The position numbers were made by a program, and so were the translations under genes. Of a stretch of 64,000 nt of DNA, positions 16,757-25,156 are shown one piece after another (the stretch's first letter is position 1; each line of letters begins with the position of its first letter). Origin of the DNA: Duganella sp. CF402 (GTDB lineage: Bacteria > Pseudomonadota > Gammaproteobacteria > Burkholderiales > Burkholderiaceae_D); the NCBI RefSeq assembly GCF_900109645.1, contig NZ_FOBG01000001.1, forward strand, positions 2,524,262 through 2,588,261, given 5' to 3'. The notes below the pieces were generated by a model. The model searched no databases and had not been told where the DNA came from. It was given only the letters and a program-made list of their open reading frames with translations.

Positions 16757-17782
16757 TTATTGCAAAGAGGTTGAAAGGCCGAGGAAACGCTCGGCGTTGT
16801 GCGTAGTGAGCTTCGCGCGCAGCGCGGGATCAGCCACTGCGGCCTCGATCGCCGCCAACGGCCAGCGTTCATGGAAAGCAAACGGGTAGTCGGTGCCGAT
16901 CATCAGTTGGTCTTCGCCGAAGCGCGCCAACAGGTGCTGCAAGGTCGGTGTATCGAACACCAGCGCGTCGTAGAACAGGCGACGCGCCTGCTCGGACGGG
17001 CCGGATGGCATCGCATCCTGCAGCGCCGGGAACACACGGCGCGCCTGCTCAAGGCGCGGCAGCAGCGCCGCCAGCGTGCCGCCGCCGTGGCTGAAGGCGA
17101 TGCGCAGTTTCGGATGGCGCTCGATCAGGTTAGTCGTCAACACCGAAGCGGCGGCCAGGCCCACATCGGTCGGATAGCCAAGCGCCTGCTGCAACTGCGC
17201 AGGTCCGACCAGACGCTCTTTGCCGGCCGGGCGCAGGGCGTGCACGAACACCGCAGCGCCCTTGGCCTCAGCGGCCGCGAAGAACGGTGCAAACTCCGGC
17301 GCCCCAGGTGGCTTGCCGTTGATATTGCTGCCGATTTCCACGCCGGCGAAACCCAGCGTATCAATCACGTAATCAAGTTCCGCCAGCGCCAGGTCCATGT
17401 CCTGCAACGGCACCGCGCCCAGCGCGCACAAACGGCCGCCGGACAAGGCCACCATCTGCGCCATCTGCTCATTGATGTAGCGCAGCAGCTGCGCTGCGGC
17501 GGCAGGCGCCATCCAGTACGACAGCAGCTCCGGCATCGGCGAGATGACCTGCAGCGACAGGCCCATATTGTCCATGTCCTCAATCCGGCGCGTGGTGCTC
17601 CAGCAGCGTTCATTCACCGTGCGGTACACCTTGTCCGCAATGACCACGTGGCGATGGCACTCATGCGCCGGCGCCATCGACGGCCAGTCGGACGGCGCAG
17701 CGCTGCCCAGGTAAGCCGGAAAATGTTCCGGCACCACGTGGCTGTGGATATCGATGCCGCAGGAGCAGGAGGCGTGGCGCAT
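16757..17782 (-). CDS. Amidohydrolase_2 family enzyme (ACMSD-like decarboxylase/hydrolase)
   Basis: Metal-dependent TIM-barrel enzyme of the Amidohydrolase_2/ACMSD group, 341 residues. Metal ligands are visible: His13 and His15 (GIDIHSHVVPEH), His in VFVHALRP, His in IAFSHGGGT and Asp in MIGTDYPFAF. Members decarboxylate or hydrate aromatic acids and ring-fission products, for example aminocarboxymuconate semialdehyde or 5-carboxyvanillate. The Cys-rich start (MRHASCSCG) is unusual but the ATG fits the tight spacing, one base after the HbpS-like gene stop. It probably works late in ring-cleavage metabolism of this operon. Confidence 0.85.
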   Translation of the reverse strand: MRHASCSCGIDIHSHVVPEHFPAYLGSAAPSDWPSMAPAHECHRHVVIADKVYRTVNERCWSTTRRIEDMDNMGLSLQVISPMPELLSYWMAPAAAAQLLRYINEQMAQMVALSGGRLCALGAVPLQDMDLALAELDYVIDTLGFAGVEIGSNINGKPPGAPEFAPFFAAAEAKGAAVFVHALRPAGKERLVGPAQLQQALGYPTDVGLAAASVLTTNLIERHPKLRIAFSHGGGTLAALLPRLEQARRVFPALQDAMPSGPSEQARRLFYDALVFDTPTLQHLLARFGEDQLMIGTDYPFAFHERWPLAAIEAAVADPALRAKLTTHNAERFLGLSTSLQ

Positions 17783-17783
17783 A

Positions 17784-18209
17784 TCACTCAGCCTTCAGAC
17801 CGGCCGTGACGATGCCGTGGATGCAGATCGCCTCATCCTCTTCACCGGTGCCGCCGCTGGCACCGACCGAGCCGAGGATCTTGCCTTCGGCGTCTTTAAT
17901 CAGCACGCCGCCAATCTGCGGAATGAACTTGCCCTGCCCCGTGCTGGCCAGCGCGCCGAAGAAGTTGGGATTGTCGGCGGCACGTTTCATCAGCGCGCGG
18001 CTCGACACGCCCATCGCTACCGCCGCCCAGGCCTTGCCGGTGGCGATTTCAACGCGGAACATGCTGGCGCCGTCCTGCCGCTGCATGGCGACCAGGTGGC
18101 CGCTGGCGTCCAGCACTACCGCCGACATGGGGCGATATCCCTGGCTGCTGGCCTCCTGCAAGGCGGCGTTCAGAATAGTGTTGCTGATAGCGAGAGTCAG
18201 TTCAGTCAT
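17784..18209 (-). CDS. HbpS/GlcG-family (DUF336) protein
   Basis: Small HbpS/GlcG-type protein, 141 residues, with the family hallmarks SAVVLDASGHLVAMQRQDGA, ATGKAWAAVAMG and GGVLIKDAEGKILGSVGASGGTG. Some members bind haem or cobalamin; others occur as accessory subunits in aromatic or diol catabolic operons with no defined role. No signal peptide, so cytoplasmic, unlike secreted HbpS. It lies 6 bases after the MFS gene and one base before the amidohydrolase, firmly inside the operon. Its function here is not known. Confidence 0.85.
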   Translation of the reverse strand: MTELTLAISNTILNAALQEASSQGYRPMSAVVLDASGHLVAMQRQDGASMFRVEIATGKAWAAVAMGVSSRALMKRAADNPNFFGALASTGQGKFIPQIGGVLIKDAEGKILGSVGASGGTGEEDEAICIHGIVTAGLKAE

Positions 18210-18215
18210 GATGAT

Positions 18216-19331
18216 TCAAGTGAGTGGTTGAAGAGTGATGCGCTGGCGGCTGACGTAGAAGAAGGCGCAAGTGGCTGCAACGCCGACTACCACCGCCAGC
18301 ACGGCCAGTCCGCCAAAGCCTGCCCGCATGGCGACCGAGCCGGCCAGCGCGGGACCGATGGCGGCGCCGGTCATCATCATGGCCGGCGTGGAAGCGACAG
18401 CACGGCCGCTCGGATCGAGCCTGGCGATCAGGCCAAACAGGAAGGTGTGGGTAAAGATCATCACAGCGGCGAACACGCTGCAAGCCAGCGCATACGGCTC
18501 GAATACCGGCGAACTGGCGATAATCACCGCCAGCGTGGCCTGCACCAGCGGTGCGATAAGCGCCACGCGGGTGGCAGACAAGCGCTGTTGCAGCAATCCC
18601 GCCAGCACCGCCGGCAGCAGGTTGACGAAGCCGCACACCAGCAGCACTTGGTTGACGCGCTCTTGGCCGAAGCCGCGCATCACGCCAATACGGTCCAGCA
18701 TCGCAAACGTGATCGACTGGTTAAGCGCCATGCAGGTCACGCCCAGCACCGCCAGCCACGCCACACGCGACAGCGGTGCGCGCTCTGCCTCGTGCTGCAC
18801 ATCGCCGACGCTGCGCGGAAAAGCGCTGCACGCGGCGGAGGTCAACGCCATCAGGCCGGCGAACACCATGAACAGGACCTGCCCGCCGCCCGCTGCAATC
18901 GCCGGTGGCACCGCACCATAAAACACCACCGCGCCCACGCCGAGCGCAGCGCCGGCCATAGCGAACAGCCGGTGCGGATTGGCGCTGCGGCCGATGGCGC
19001 CGTGCACCATCGACAGTCCGGTTCCGAGGCACAGGCCAGCCAGCGCATGCAGCGATAGCAGCGTAGGGAAATCAGTGACTTGCGATGCGCAGGCAAACGC
19101 CAATGCTGCACCGCCATATCCGCCGATGGCGCACAGGCGCTGCGGCAAGCGGTTGAAGCGCGGCGCGGCAAACAGGCTGGCGATGACAGCACCCAGCAGG
19201 AAGGCCGTGACCACCATGCCGCCATGCTCAAGATCGAAGTGATAGTGCTGCACCAGCGCGCCGACCCACACCGGCAAAGCCACGAGGTCGATCATGCCGG
19301 CGAAGTGCGCCAGCATCAATACAGGGTTCAT
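18216..19331 (-). CDS. MFS transporter, first gene of the left catabolic operon
   Basis: Major facilitator superfamily permease, 371 residues, with about 11-12 hydrophobic helices, slightly short for the family. It opens MNPVLMLAHFAGMIDLVALPVWVGALV; the loop after helix 2 carries APRFNRLPQR. ATG 19329-19331 is supported by GGAG eight bases upstream; an in-frame ATG 60 bases earlier has no such support. As promoter-proximal gene it probably moves the aglycone or a phenolic intermediate across the inner membrane. Substrate and direction are inferred from context. Confidence 0.85.
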   Translation of the reverse strand: MNPVLMLAHFAGMIDLVALPVWVGALVQHYHFDLEHGGMVVTAFLLGAVIASLFAAPRFNRLPQRLCAIGGYGGAALAFACASQVTDFPTLLSLHALAGLCLGTGLSMVHGAIGRSANPHRLFAMAGAALGVGAVVFYGAVPPAIAAGGGQVLFMVFAGLMALTSAACSAFPRSVGDVQHEAERAPLSRVAWLAVLGVTCMALNQSITFAMLDRIGVMRGFGQERVNQVLLVCGFVNLLPAVLAGLLQQRLSATRVALIAPLVQATLAVIIASSPVFEPYALACSVFAAVMIFTHTFLFGLIARLDPSGRAVASTPAMMMTGAAIGPALAGSVAMRAGFGGLAVLAVVVGVAATCAFFYVSRQRITLQPLT

Positions 19332-19403
19332 GGGATGTCTCCGTCGTTTTGTTATGTCGACGAAGATAGCAGCGGAACCCGGCAATCTCATAAGCCAGTG
19401 TTT

Positions 19404-19418
19404 CGATACGAGCTATCG
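19404..19418. promoter_or_regulatory. LysR-type dyad A in the divergent promoter region
   Basis: CGATACGAGCTATCG is a perfect inverted repeat of the form CGATA-N5-TATCG. It lies 73 bases upstream of the MFS gene. The ATC at its right edge is followed after nine bases by GAT (19427-19429), matching the ATC-N9-GAT core described for NodD-bound nod boxes; with one example this may be coincidence. Confidence 0.6.
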
Positions 19419-19439
19419 CGGTTTGTGATTCCTTTGGGC

Positions 19440-19466
19440 GATAGCTGGTATCACCAAATTAGGCTT
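19440..19466. promoter_or_regulatory. LysR-type dyad B, promoter of the right operon
   Basis: GATAGCTGGTATC (19440-19452) is a GATA-N5-TATC dyad. The following 14 bases extend the similarity to the site at 27509-27535, giving 23 identical positions of 27. It is centred 35 bp from dyad A and 85 bp before the amidohydrolase start. Confidence 0.65.
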
Positions 19467-19530
19467 TGGTCGCCTACGGGGCATGGCTAGACTTTCCCTC
19501 CATTCGATCACTACAAATAATGGAGACTCC

Positions 19531-20763
19531 ATGAACGGCATCATTTTCAACAACGTGCGCATTTTCGACGGCGCACGCACGCTCGACGCTTCGGGCAAAA
19601 GCGGCGTCCGTGTCGAGGGCCAGCGCATCACCCACGTCAGCGCCGGTGAGGCAATTACGCCACAAGAAGGCGACCGCGTGATCGACGGCGCCGGCGCCAC
19701 CCTGATGCCCGGCCTGATCGAAGCCCACGCCCACCTGTCGTGGCCGAGCTCCGTGGAGCGCTTCGTGCCCGGCATGTCGCTGCCGACCGAAGACCTGGTG
19801 CTGACCACCGCCCGCAACGCCCGCATCCTGCTGGACCACGGCTTCACCGGCGCCTATTCGGCGGGCTCGCTGAGCAAGACGGTGGAAACCACGCTCAAGA
19901 CCTTCATCGACAGCAACGGCATGCCCGGCCCGCGCCTGATCGCCTCGTCCATTGAGCGCTCGCCGCCAAGCGCCGATGAACTGAGCCCCGGCGAAGTGGA
20001 AGAACACGGCACCGGTCCGGAAGCGGTGCGCGGCTTCGTGCGCGACTGCGCTGCGCTTGGCGCCAAGTCGGTCAAATTCCTGCTCTCCGGCGAAGATGCG
20101 CTGATGCCCGGCGCGTCGCAGCAACTGCTCTACTCGCAAGAGGAAGCCAACGCCGCCGGAGCGCAAGCGCGCGAATCGGACGTGTGGCTGGCAGCCCACG
20201 CCCAGGCCTCGGAAGCGGTGAAGATGGCCTTGCGCGCCGGCTTCCGCGTGCTGTATCACTGCACCTACGCCGACGCCGAAGCGCTGGACATGCTGGAAGC
20301 GCAGCGCGACAACATCTTCGTGGCACCAGCCATCGGCATTATCCAGGCCACGCTGGACGCCTCGCCGCCGCCGCACTTCGACATGAGCCACATGAAGCGC
20401 AGCGCCGCCGAAGTGCTGGAGCTGCAGCGCAAGCTGATACCGGAACTGAAGCGTCGAGGCGTACGCGTGCTGCCGGGTGGCGACTACGGCTTCCCGTTCA
20501 ACCCAAATGGGCGCAACGCGCGCGACCTCGAATTGTTCGTGCGCCTGTTCGACTACACGCATGAGGAAGCGCTGTCTGCCGCCACCCTGCTGGGCGGCCA
20601 GCTGATGGGCATGGGCGATGAACTGGGCCAGATCAAACCGGGCTACCTGGCCGACCTGCTGCTGGTCGACGGCGAACCGGATAAGGACGTCACCGTGCTG
20701 CAAGACCGCAAGCGCCTGCGCGCCATCATGAAGGACGGCGCCTTCCACAAAGCACCGCGCTGA
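19531..20763 (+). CDS. Metal-dependent amidohydrolase, copy A
   Basis: Imidazolonepropionase-like amidohydrolase, 410 residues, no signal peptide. A binuclear metal site is complete: His66 and His68 (IEAHAHLSW), the carbamylated-Lys candidate in SVKFLLSGED, His in WLAAHAQAS, His in VLYHCTYAD and Asp in LPGGDYGFPF. GGAG precedes ATG 19531; an upstream in-frame ATG at 19483 lacks one. It is closely related to the gene at 27595-28821 (nearly co-linear, with long identical blocks such as NARDLELFVR). It is first in the right operon, 10 bases before the esterase. Reaction unknown: cleavage of a lactone, cyclic ester or amide of the catabolised compound is plausible. Confidence 0.85.
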   Translation: MNGIIFNNVRIFDGARTLDASGKSGVRVEGQRITHVSAGEAITPQEGDRVIDGAGATLMPGLIEAHAHLSWPSSVERFVPGMSLPTEDLVLTTARNARILLDHGFTGAYSAGSLSKTVETTLKTFIDSNGMPGPRLIASSIERSPPSADELSPGEVEEHGTGPEAVRGFVRDCAALGAKSVKFLLSGEDALMPGASQQLLYSQEEANAAGAQARESDVWLAAHAQASEAVKMALRAGFRVLYHCTYADAEALDMLEAQRDNIFVAPAIGIIQATLDASPPPHFDMSHMKRSAAEVLELQRKLIPELKRRGVRVLPGGDYGFPFNPNGRNARDLELFVRLFDYTHEEALSAATLLGGQLMGMGDELGQIKPGYLADLLLVDGEPDKDVTVLQDRKRLRAIMKDGAFHKAPR

Positions 20764-20773
20764 GGAACCGCCT

Positions 20774-21661
20774 ATGTCCAATCCATTCGAAGAGGTCATC
20801 CGCAAGGCCGGTACTGCCATCGATCCGCCGTTCGCGAAAACGCTCTATGCGCCGTCGCTGGAAAAAATGCCGCCAGGCGGCAGCGTGGAACGCGACCTGG
20901 CCTATGGCCCGCATGCGCGCCACAAGCTGGACGTGTACCGACCATTAGGCGCTGCACCGGCGGGCGGCTATCCGGTTCTGATCTTCCTGCATGGCGGCGG
21001 CTTCCTGCGTGGCGACAAGGCCGATCGCGAAAACTTCGGCCGCTACTTCTCGCGCCACGGCGTGCTGACCATCGTGCCCAACTACCGCCTGGCGCCGGAG
21101 AGCCGCTGGCCGTCCGGCGCGGAGGACGCAGCCGGGGTATTCGCATGGGCGCGCGAGCACGCAACGCGCCGCGGCGGCAACCCACAACACATCGTCATCG
21201 CCGGCGAATCGGCCGGCGCGGCGCATGTGGCGGCGGCCACACTGGTCAAGCGCTTCCATCCGGCCAGCGGTTTGCGGCCAGCCGGTATCGCGCTGATTTC
21301 CGGCGTCTACAACGCCGGCCTTGAACTGCGTGCACGCGAGCAGTTCGGCATCCTCACGCCGGACCCGCGCAATGAAGCCTACTTTGGCGACGACCTGTCG
21401 CGCCACGCCAGCATGTCCACCGTGGACCTGATCGACGCCGACCCAGTACCGATGTTAATCAGCTACGCCGAACTCGATCCACCGCAGATGCAGGTGCAGT
21501 CCGGCGAGCTGTTTGCAAGGCTGGTCACGCGCCACGGCTTCAACCCGCAGATCAACGTGGTGGCGGGCCACAACCACCTGACCCAGGTCTATTCGGTCAA
21601 CACGGGCGATGAAAGCCTCAGCGCCAGATTGCTCAAATTCGTGCGCGATCTGGAATCGTGA
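20774..21661 (+). CDS. HSL-type alpha/beta-hydrolase (esterase)
   Basis: Hormone-sensitive-lipase-type esterase, 295 residues, without signal peptide. The oxyanion motif is LHGGGFLRGDK, followed by VPNYRLAPESRWPSG. The nucleophile elbow is IAGESAGAAH, the Asp is in ELDPPQMQ and the His in VAGHNHLT. GAGGAAC lies before ATG 20774. It stands between amidohydrolase A and the rhamnosidase. Likely acts on carboxyl esters of the imported compound or on a lactone intermediate. Its stop codon overlaps regulatory dyad C at 21660. Confidence 0.87.
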   Translation: MSNPFEEVIRKAGTAIDPPFAKTLYAPSLEKMPPGGSVERDLAYGPHARHKLDVYRPLGAAPAGGYPVLIFLHGGGFLRGDKADRENFGRYFSRHGVLTIVPNYRLAPESRWPSGAEDAAGVFAWAREHATRRGGNPQHIVIAGESAGAAHVAAATLVKRFHPASGLRPAGIALISGVYNAGLELRAREQFGILTPDPRNEAYFGDDLSRHASMSTVDLIDADPVPMLISYAELDPPQMQVQSGELFARLVTRHGFNPQINVVAGHNHLTQVYSVNTGDESLSARLLKFVRDLES

Positions 21662-21672
21662 TACGTGCTATC
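21660..21672. promoter_or_regulatory. LysR-type dyad C before the rhamnosidase gene
   Basis: GATACGTGCTATC is a third GATA-N5-TATC dyad, overlapping the esterase stop and 77 bases upstream of the GH106 start. It differs from dyad A only in the central base of the spacer (CGTGC against CGAGC). Confidence 0.6.
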
Positions 21673-21748
21673 GCAACTCATCGCTTTCCCGATGAGCGCC
21701 ACACTGTTATGGTGTGACCAATAAAAAAGCAGTGCAACGGAGACAAAA

Positions 21749-24700
21749 ATGCATCGAAACCGCAACGGGCGCGCACCGCGCCTGCTCGCACTCGCCGCAG
21801 CCGTCGGCATGTCCTGTGCCGTGCAGGCCGCCGATCAGGCCTTGTTCCAGCAACCACCGCAAGAAGCGCGCCCGCGCGTCTGGTGGCATTGGATGAATGG
21901 CAATGTAGACAACAAGGGCATCAAACTCGATCTGGAATGGATGCACCGCGTCGGCATCGGCGGTGTGCATATCTTCGACGTGGACCTGGGCACCGCGCAG
22001 TATGTCGCGCAGCCGGTGGAATTCATGTCGCCACGCTGGCTGGACAGCGTGCGCTATACCACCGCAGAAGCGCGCAAGCTGGACATGGAAGTCGCCGTCG
22101 CGGGCGGCAGCGGATGGAGCGAGTCCGGCGGGCCGTGGGTGACGCCGCAGCAAGGCATGAAGAAGTACGTATGGAGCGAGACCAAGGTCGATGGCCCACG
22201 CCGTTTCAGCGGCACACTGGCAGCGCCGCCGTCGGTCAGCGGACCTTTTCAGAACATCCCGATTCACCGCCAGTCCGATTTCGCACCGATGCCCGACGGT
22301 TCGCCCGGCGGCCAGCCGTACAGCCGCCAGAAGTTCACCGTACCGCAGTGGTACGCCGATGCCGCCGTCATCGCCTATCGCCTGCCGGATGCAGAAGCGG
22401 CGGCGCCAGCGCGCACCATCACCGCCAGTGGCGGCAGCTTCAACGCCGCGCTGTTCGATGACGGCGATTTCGAACACGCGCAGAAACTTCCGCTGTCGCC
22501 GGATGCAAGCAAGCCGGCATGGGTGCAGATCGAGTACGCACAGCCGGTGCGCGCGCAGGCGGTAACGCTGTCGATCGGTCAGGTGCAGATTCCGGATGGC
22601 GCCATCAAGGTCAGCGCCGACGGCGTGAACTGGGACACGGTGGCCCCCCTGCCCGGCTCCGTGCATTCGGGCCTGAGCACCACCACCGGCGTACGCACTT
22701 ACGCTTTCACCGAACGCGCGGTACGCTTCGTGCGGCTGGAACTGGGCAATCCGGCCCGCAACTTCCTCGACGACGTAATGGGCAAGCCGCGCCAGACCGC
22801 GCACGATATCGCCGAATTCTCGGTCGCCACCACGGGCCGCGTGCACCGCTACGAAGACAAGGCGGGCTTCTCGATTGCGGAAGAACTGGAAAGCCTGGCC
22901 ACGCCGGCCGTCGCCGCCGACATGGCGGTCCGCAGCCAGTCCGTGATCGACCTGACCGGCAAACTGCGCGCCGACGGCAGTCTTGATTGGGACGTTCCGG
23001 CCGGCCGCTGGGCCATACTGCGCCTGGGCTACTCGCTCACCGGCCAGACCAATGATCCAGCCACGCAGCAAGGTGTGGGGCTGGAAGTGGACAAGCTGGA
23101 TCGCGCCGCCGTCACCTCGCATTTCGAAACTTATCTGGGCAAGATGGCCGACGCCAAGGGCCTGAGCCATCTGATGCTCGACAGCTGGGAAGCCAACCAG
23201 CAGAACTGGACCGCCAACATGTTGGCCGAGTTCCGCCAGCGGCGCGGCTACGATGCGCTGCCTTGGCTGCCGGTGCTGAGCGGCCGCGTGGTCGACAGCG
23301 CCGGGGCCAGCGACCGCTTCCTGTGGGACTTCCGCCGCACCATCGCCGACCTGATCTCCGACAACCATTACGGCGCCGCAGCCGAGGTCGCGCACAAGCA
23401 CGGTATGCAGCTGTACGCGGAAGCGATGGGCGTCAACCTGCCGACCGTCGGCGATGGCCTGCAAGCCAAGGGCCGCGCCGATATTCCGATGGGCGAGTTC
23501 TGGGACCGCAATCCGGGCGACAAGCCGATTGCGAATCAGGTGTCCGATATCCGCGAGGCGGCATCGGCGGCGCACATCTACGGCAAGCAGCTGGTGGCGG
23601 CGGAGGCATTCACGGCCACGCCAATGATTCCTTCGTTCAGCCGCAGCCCGCGCGATCTGAAATGGATCGCCGACCAGTACATGGCGCTCGGCGTGAACCG
23701 CTTTGTCATTCACGCTTCGCCGCACCAGCCGTTCGAAGATCGCAAGCCGGGCGTGAGCCTGTGGCGCTTCGGCCAGCACTTCACCCGCAACGAGACATGG
23801 GCGGAACAAGCGCGCCCCTGGATGGATTACCTGAGCCGCGCTTCCTACATGCTGCAGCAAGGCCGTTCCGTCAACGATATCGCCTATTTCTACGGCGAAG
23901 GTGCGCCGGTGGCGGCGCCGTTCGCGGAGCCGGACCGCCCTGGCGTGCCGGCCGGTTTCGGCTACGACTACGTCAACGCCGAGGTCTTGCAACAGCGAGC
24001 CAGCGTGCGCGATGGACGCCTTGAACTGGAAGGCGGCGCGTCGTATCGATTGCTGGTGCTGCCGTCCACCACCACGTCCATCAGCCTGCCGCTCCTGCGC
24101 AAGCTGCGCGATCTGGTGCAAGCAGGCGCGGTGCTGCTCGGTCCAAAGCCGCGCACCACGCCGGGCATGGGCGATCAGGCCGAGTTGACGCAGATCGCGG
24201 AAGCGATGTGGGGCGACGCAGATGGCCGCACCGTCGCCGAGCATCGCTACGGCAAAGGCAAGGTGGTGTCGGGACGCGAGATCGGCACGGTGCTGGAAGG
24301 CTTGAATGTGACGCCGGATTATGCGTTCAGCAAGCAGCATGCGGATTCGGAGATCGTCGCCACGCACCGCAGCGACAACGGCACCGAGATCTACTTCGTC
24401 GCCAACCAGAAGGCGCGTCCGGAGAAGTTCGAGGCCAGCTTCCGCGTCAGCGGCCTGCGCCCGGAACTGTGGCACGCAGACAGCGGCAAGACCACGCCAG
24501 CCACTTGGCGCGAAGAAGGCGGCCGCACCATCGTGTCGCTGGACATGGAGCAGCACGGCTCCGTGTTCGTGGTCTTCCGCAACGCCACCGCGCCCGCAGC
24601 GGCGCCGGGGACGGTCGCTGTCGCGCCGGCCGCGCCGATCACGCGTCAACTGGCCACGCTGGCCGGACCGTGGAAGCTTGACTTCGCGCCTGGCGGCGGC

Positions 24701-25138
24701 GCGCCTGCCAGTATCACGCTGCCGGCCCTCACGTCGTGGAGCGCATCGCAGATCGACGGCATCAAGTACTACTCCGGCAGCGCCACCTACCGCCGCGAGC
24801 TGAAAGCCGATGCGGCATGGCTGCGCAAGAACGCCCGCATCCTGCTGGACCTCGGCCAGGTCGAGGTGATGGCGCAAGTCACACTGAATGGCAAGCCACT
24901 GCCGCTGCTCTGGAAGCCACCCTACGTGGCCGACGTCACTGGCCTGCTCAAACCGGGCAGCAACGCGCTGGAGATCACCGTCACCAACCTGTGGCCTAAC
25001 CGCCTGATTGGCGACGCCCAGCCAGGTGTAACGCAACCGATCACCTTCAGCACCTTCAAGCCCTACCAAGCTGACGGCAAACTCATGCCAAGCGGCCTGC
25101 TGGGACCTGTGCGCCTGCTGTCGCGCACCGCCGAATAA
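21749..25138 (+). CDS. GH106 alpha-L-rhamnosidase, exported
   Basis: Large exported glycosidase of 1129 residues with a signal peptide (1-29, CAVQA). The GH106 signature RPRVWWHWMNGNV and the following GIKLDLEWMHRVGIGGVHIFDVD open the catalytic barrel (about residues 30-750). Motifs such as MLDSWEANQQNW and KQLVAAEAFTATPM are in the places where GH106 enzymes hold catalytic acids. C-terminal beta-domains include a galactose-binding-like module (SATYRRELKAD, VTLNGKPLPLLWKPPY). GH106 members remove terminal alpha-L-rhamnose, including from flavonoid rhamnoglucosides. ACGGAGA precedes ATG 21749. It is followed after 18 bases by an exported beta-glucosidase, so together they could strip a rhamnosyl-glucose disaccharide stepwise. 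Confidence 0.9.
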   Translation: MHRNRNGRAPRLLALAAAVGMSCAVQAADQALFQQPPQEARPRVWWHWMNGNVDNKGIKLDLEWMHRVGIGGVHIFDVDLGTAQYVAQPVEFMSPRWLDSVRYTTAEARKLDMEVAVAGGSGWSESGGPWVTPQQGMKKYVWSETKVDGPRRFSGTLAAPPSVSGPFQNIPIHRQSDFAPMPDGSPGGQPYSRQKFTVPQWYADAAVIAYRLPDAEAAAPARTITASGGSFNAALFDDGDFEHAQKLPLSPDASKPAWVQIEYAQPVRAQAVTLSIGQVQIPDGAIKVSADGVNWDTVAPLPGSVHSGLSTTTGVRTYAFTERAVRFVRLELGNPARNFLDDVMGKPRQTAHDIAEFSVATTGRVHRYEDKAGFSIAEELESLATPAVAADMAVRSQSVIDLTGKLRADGSLDWDVPAGRWAILRLGYSLTGQTNDPATQQGVGLEVDKLDRAAVTSHFETYLGKMADAKGLSHLMLDSWEANQQNWTANMLAEFRQRRGYDALPWLPVLSGRVVDSAGASDRFLWDFRRTIADLISDNHYGAAAEVAHKHGMQLYAEAMGVNLPTVGDGLQAKGRADIPMGEFWDRNPGDKPIANQVSDIREAASAAHIYGKQLVAAEAFTATPMIPSFSRSPRDLKWIADQYMALGVNRFVIHASPHQPFEDRKPGVSLWRFGQHFTRNETWAEQARPWMDYLSRASYMLQQGRSVNDIAYFYGEGAPVAAPFAEPDRPGVPAGFGYDYVNAEVLQQRASVRDGRLELEGGASYRLLVLPSTTTSISLPLLRKLRDLVQAGAVLLGPKPRTTPGMGDQAELTQIAEAMWGDADGRTVAEHRYGKGKVVSGREIGTVLEGLNVTPDYAFSKQHADSEIVATHRSDNGTEIYFVANQKARPEKFEASFRVSGLRPELWHADSGKTTPATWREEGGRTIVSLDMEQHGSVFVVFRNATAPAAAPGTVAVAPAAPITRQLATLAGPWKLDFAPGGGAPASITLPALTSWSASQIDGIKYYSGSATYRRELKADAAWLRKNARILLDLGQVEVMAQVTLNGKPLPLLWKPPYVADVTGLLKPGSNALEITVTNLWPNRLIGDAQPGVTQPITFSTFKPYQADGKLMPSGLLGPVRLLSRTAE

Positions 25139-25156
25139 AAAACCAAAGGAGACACC

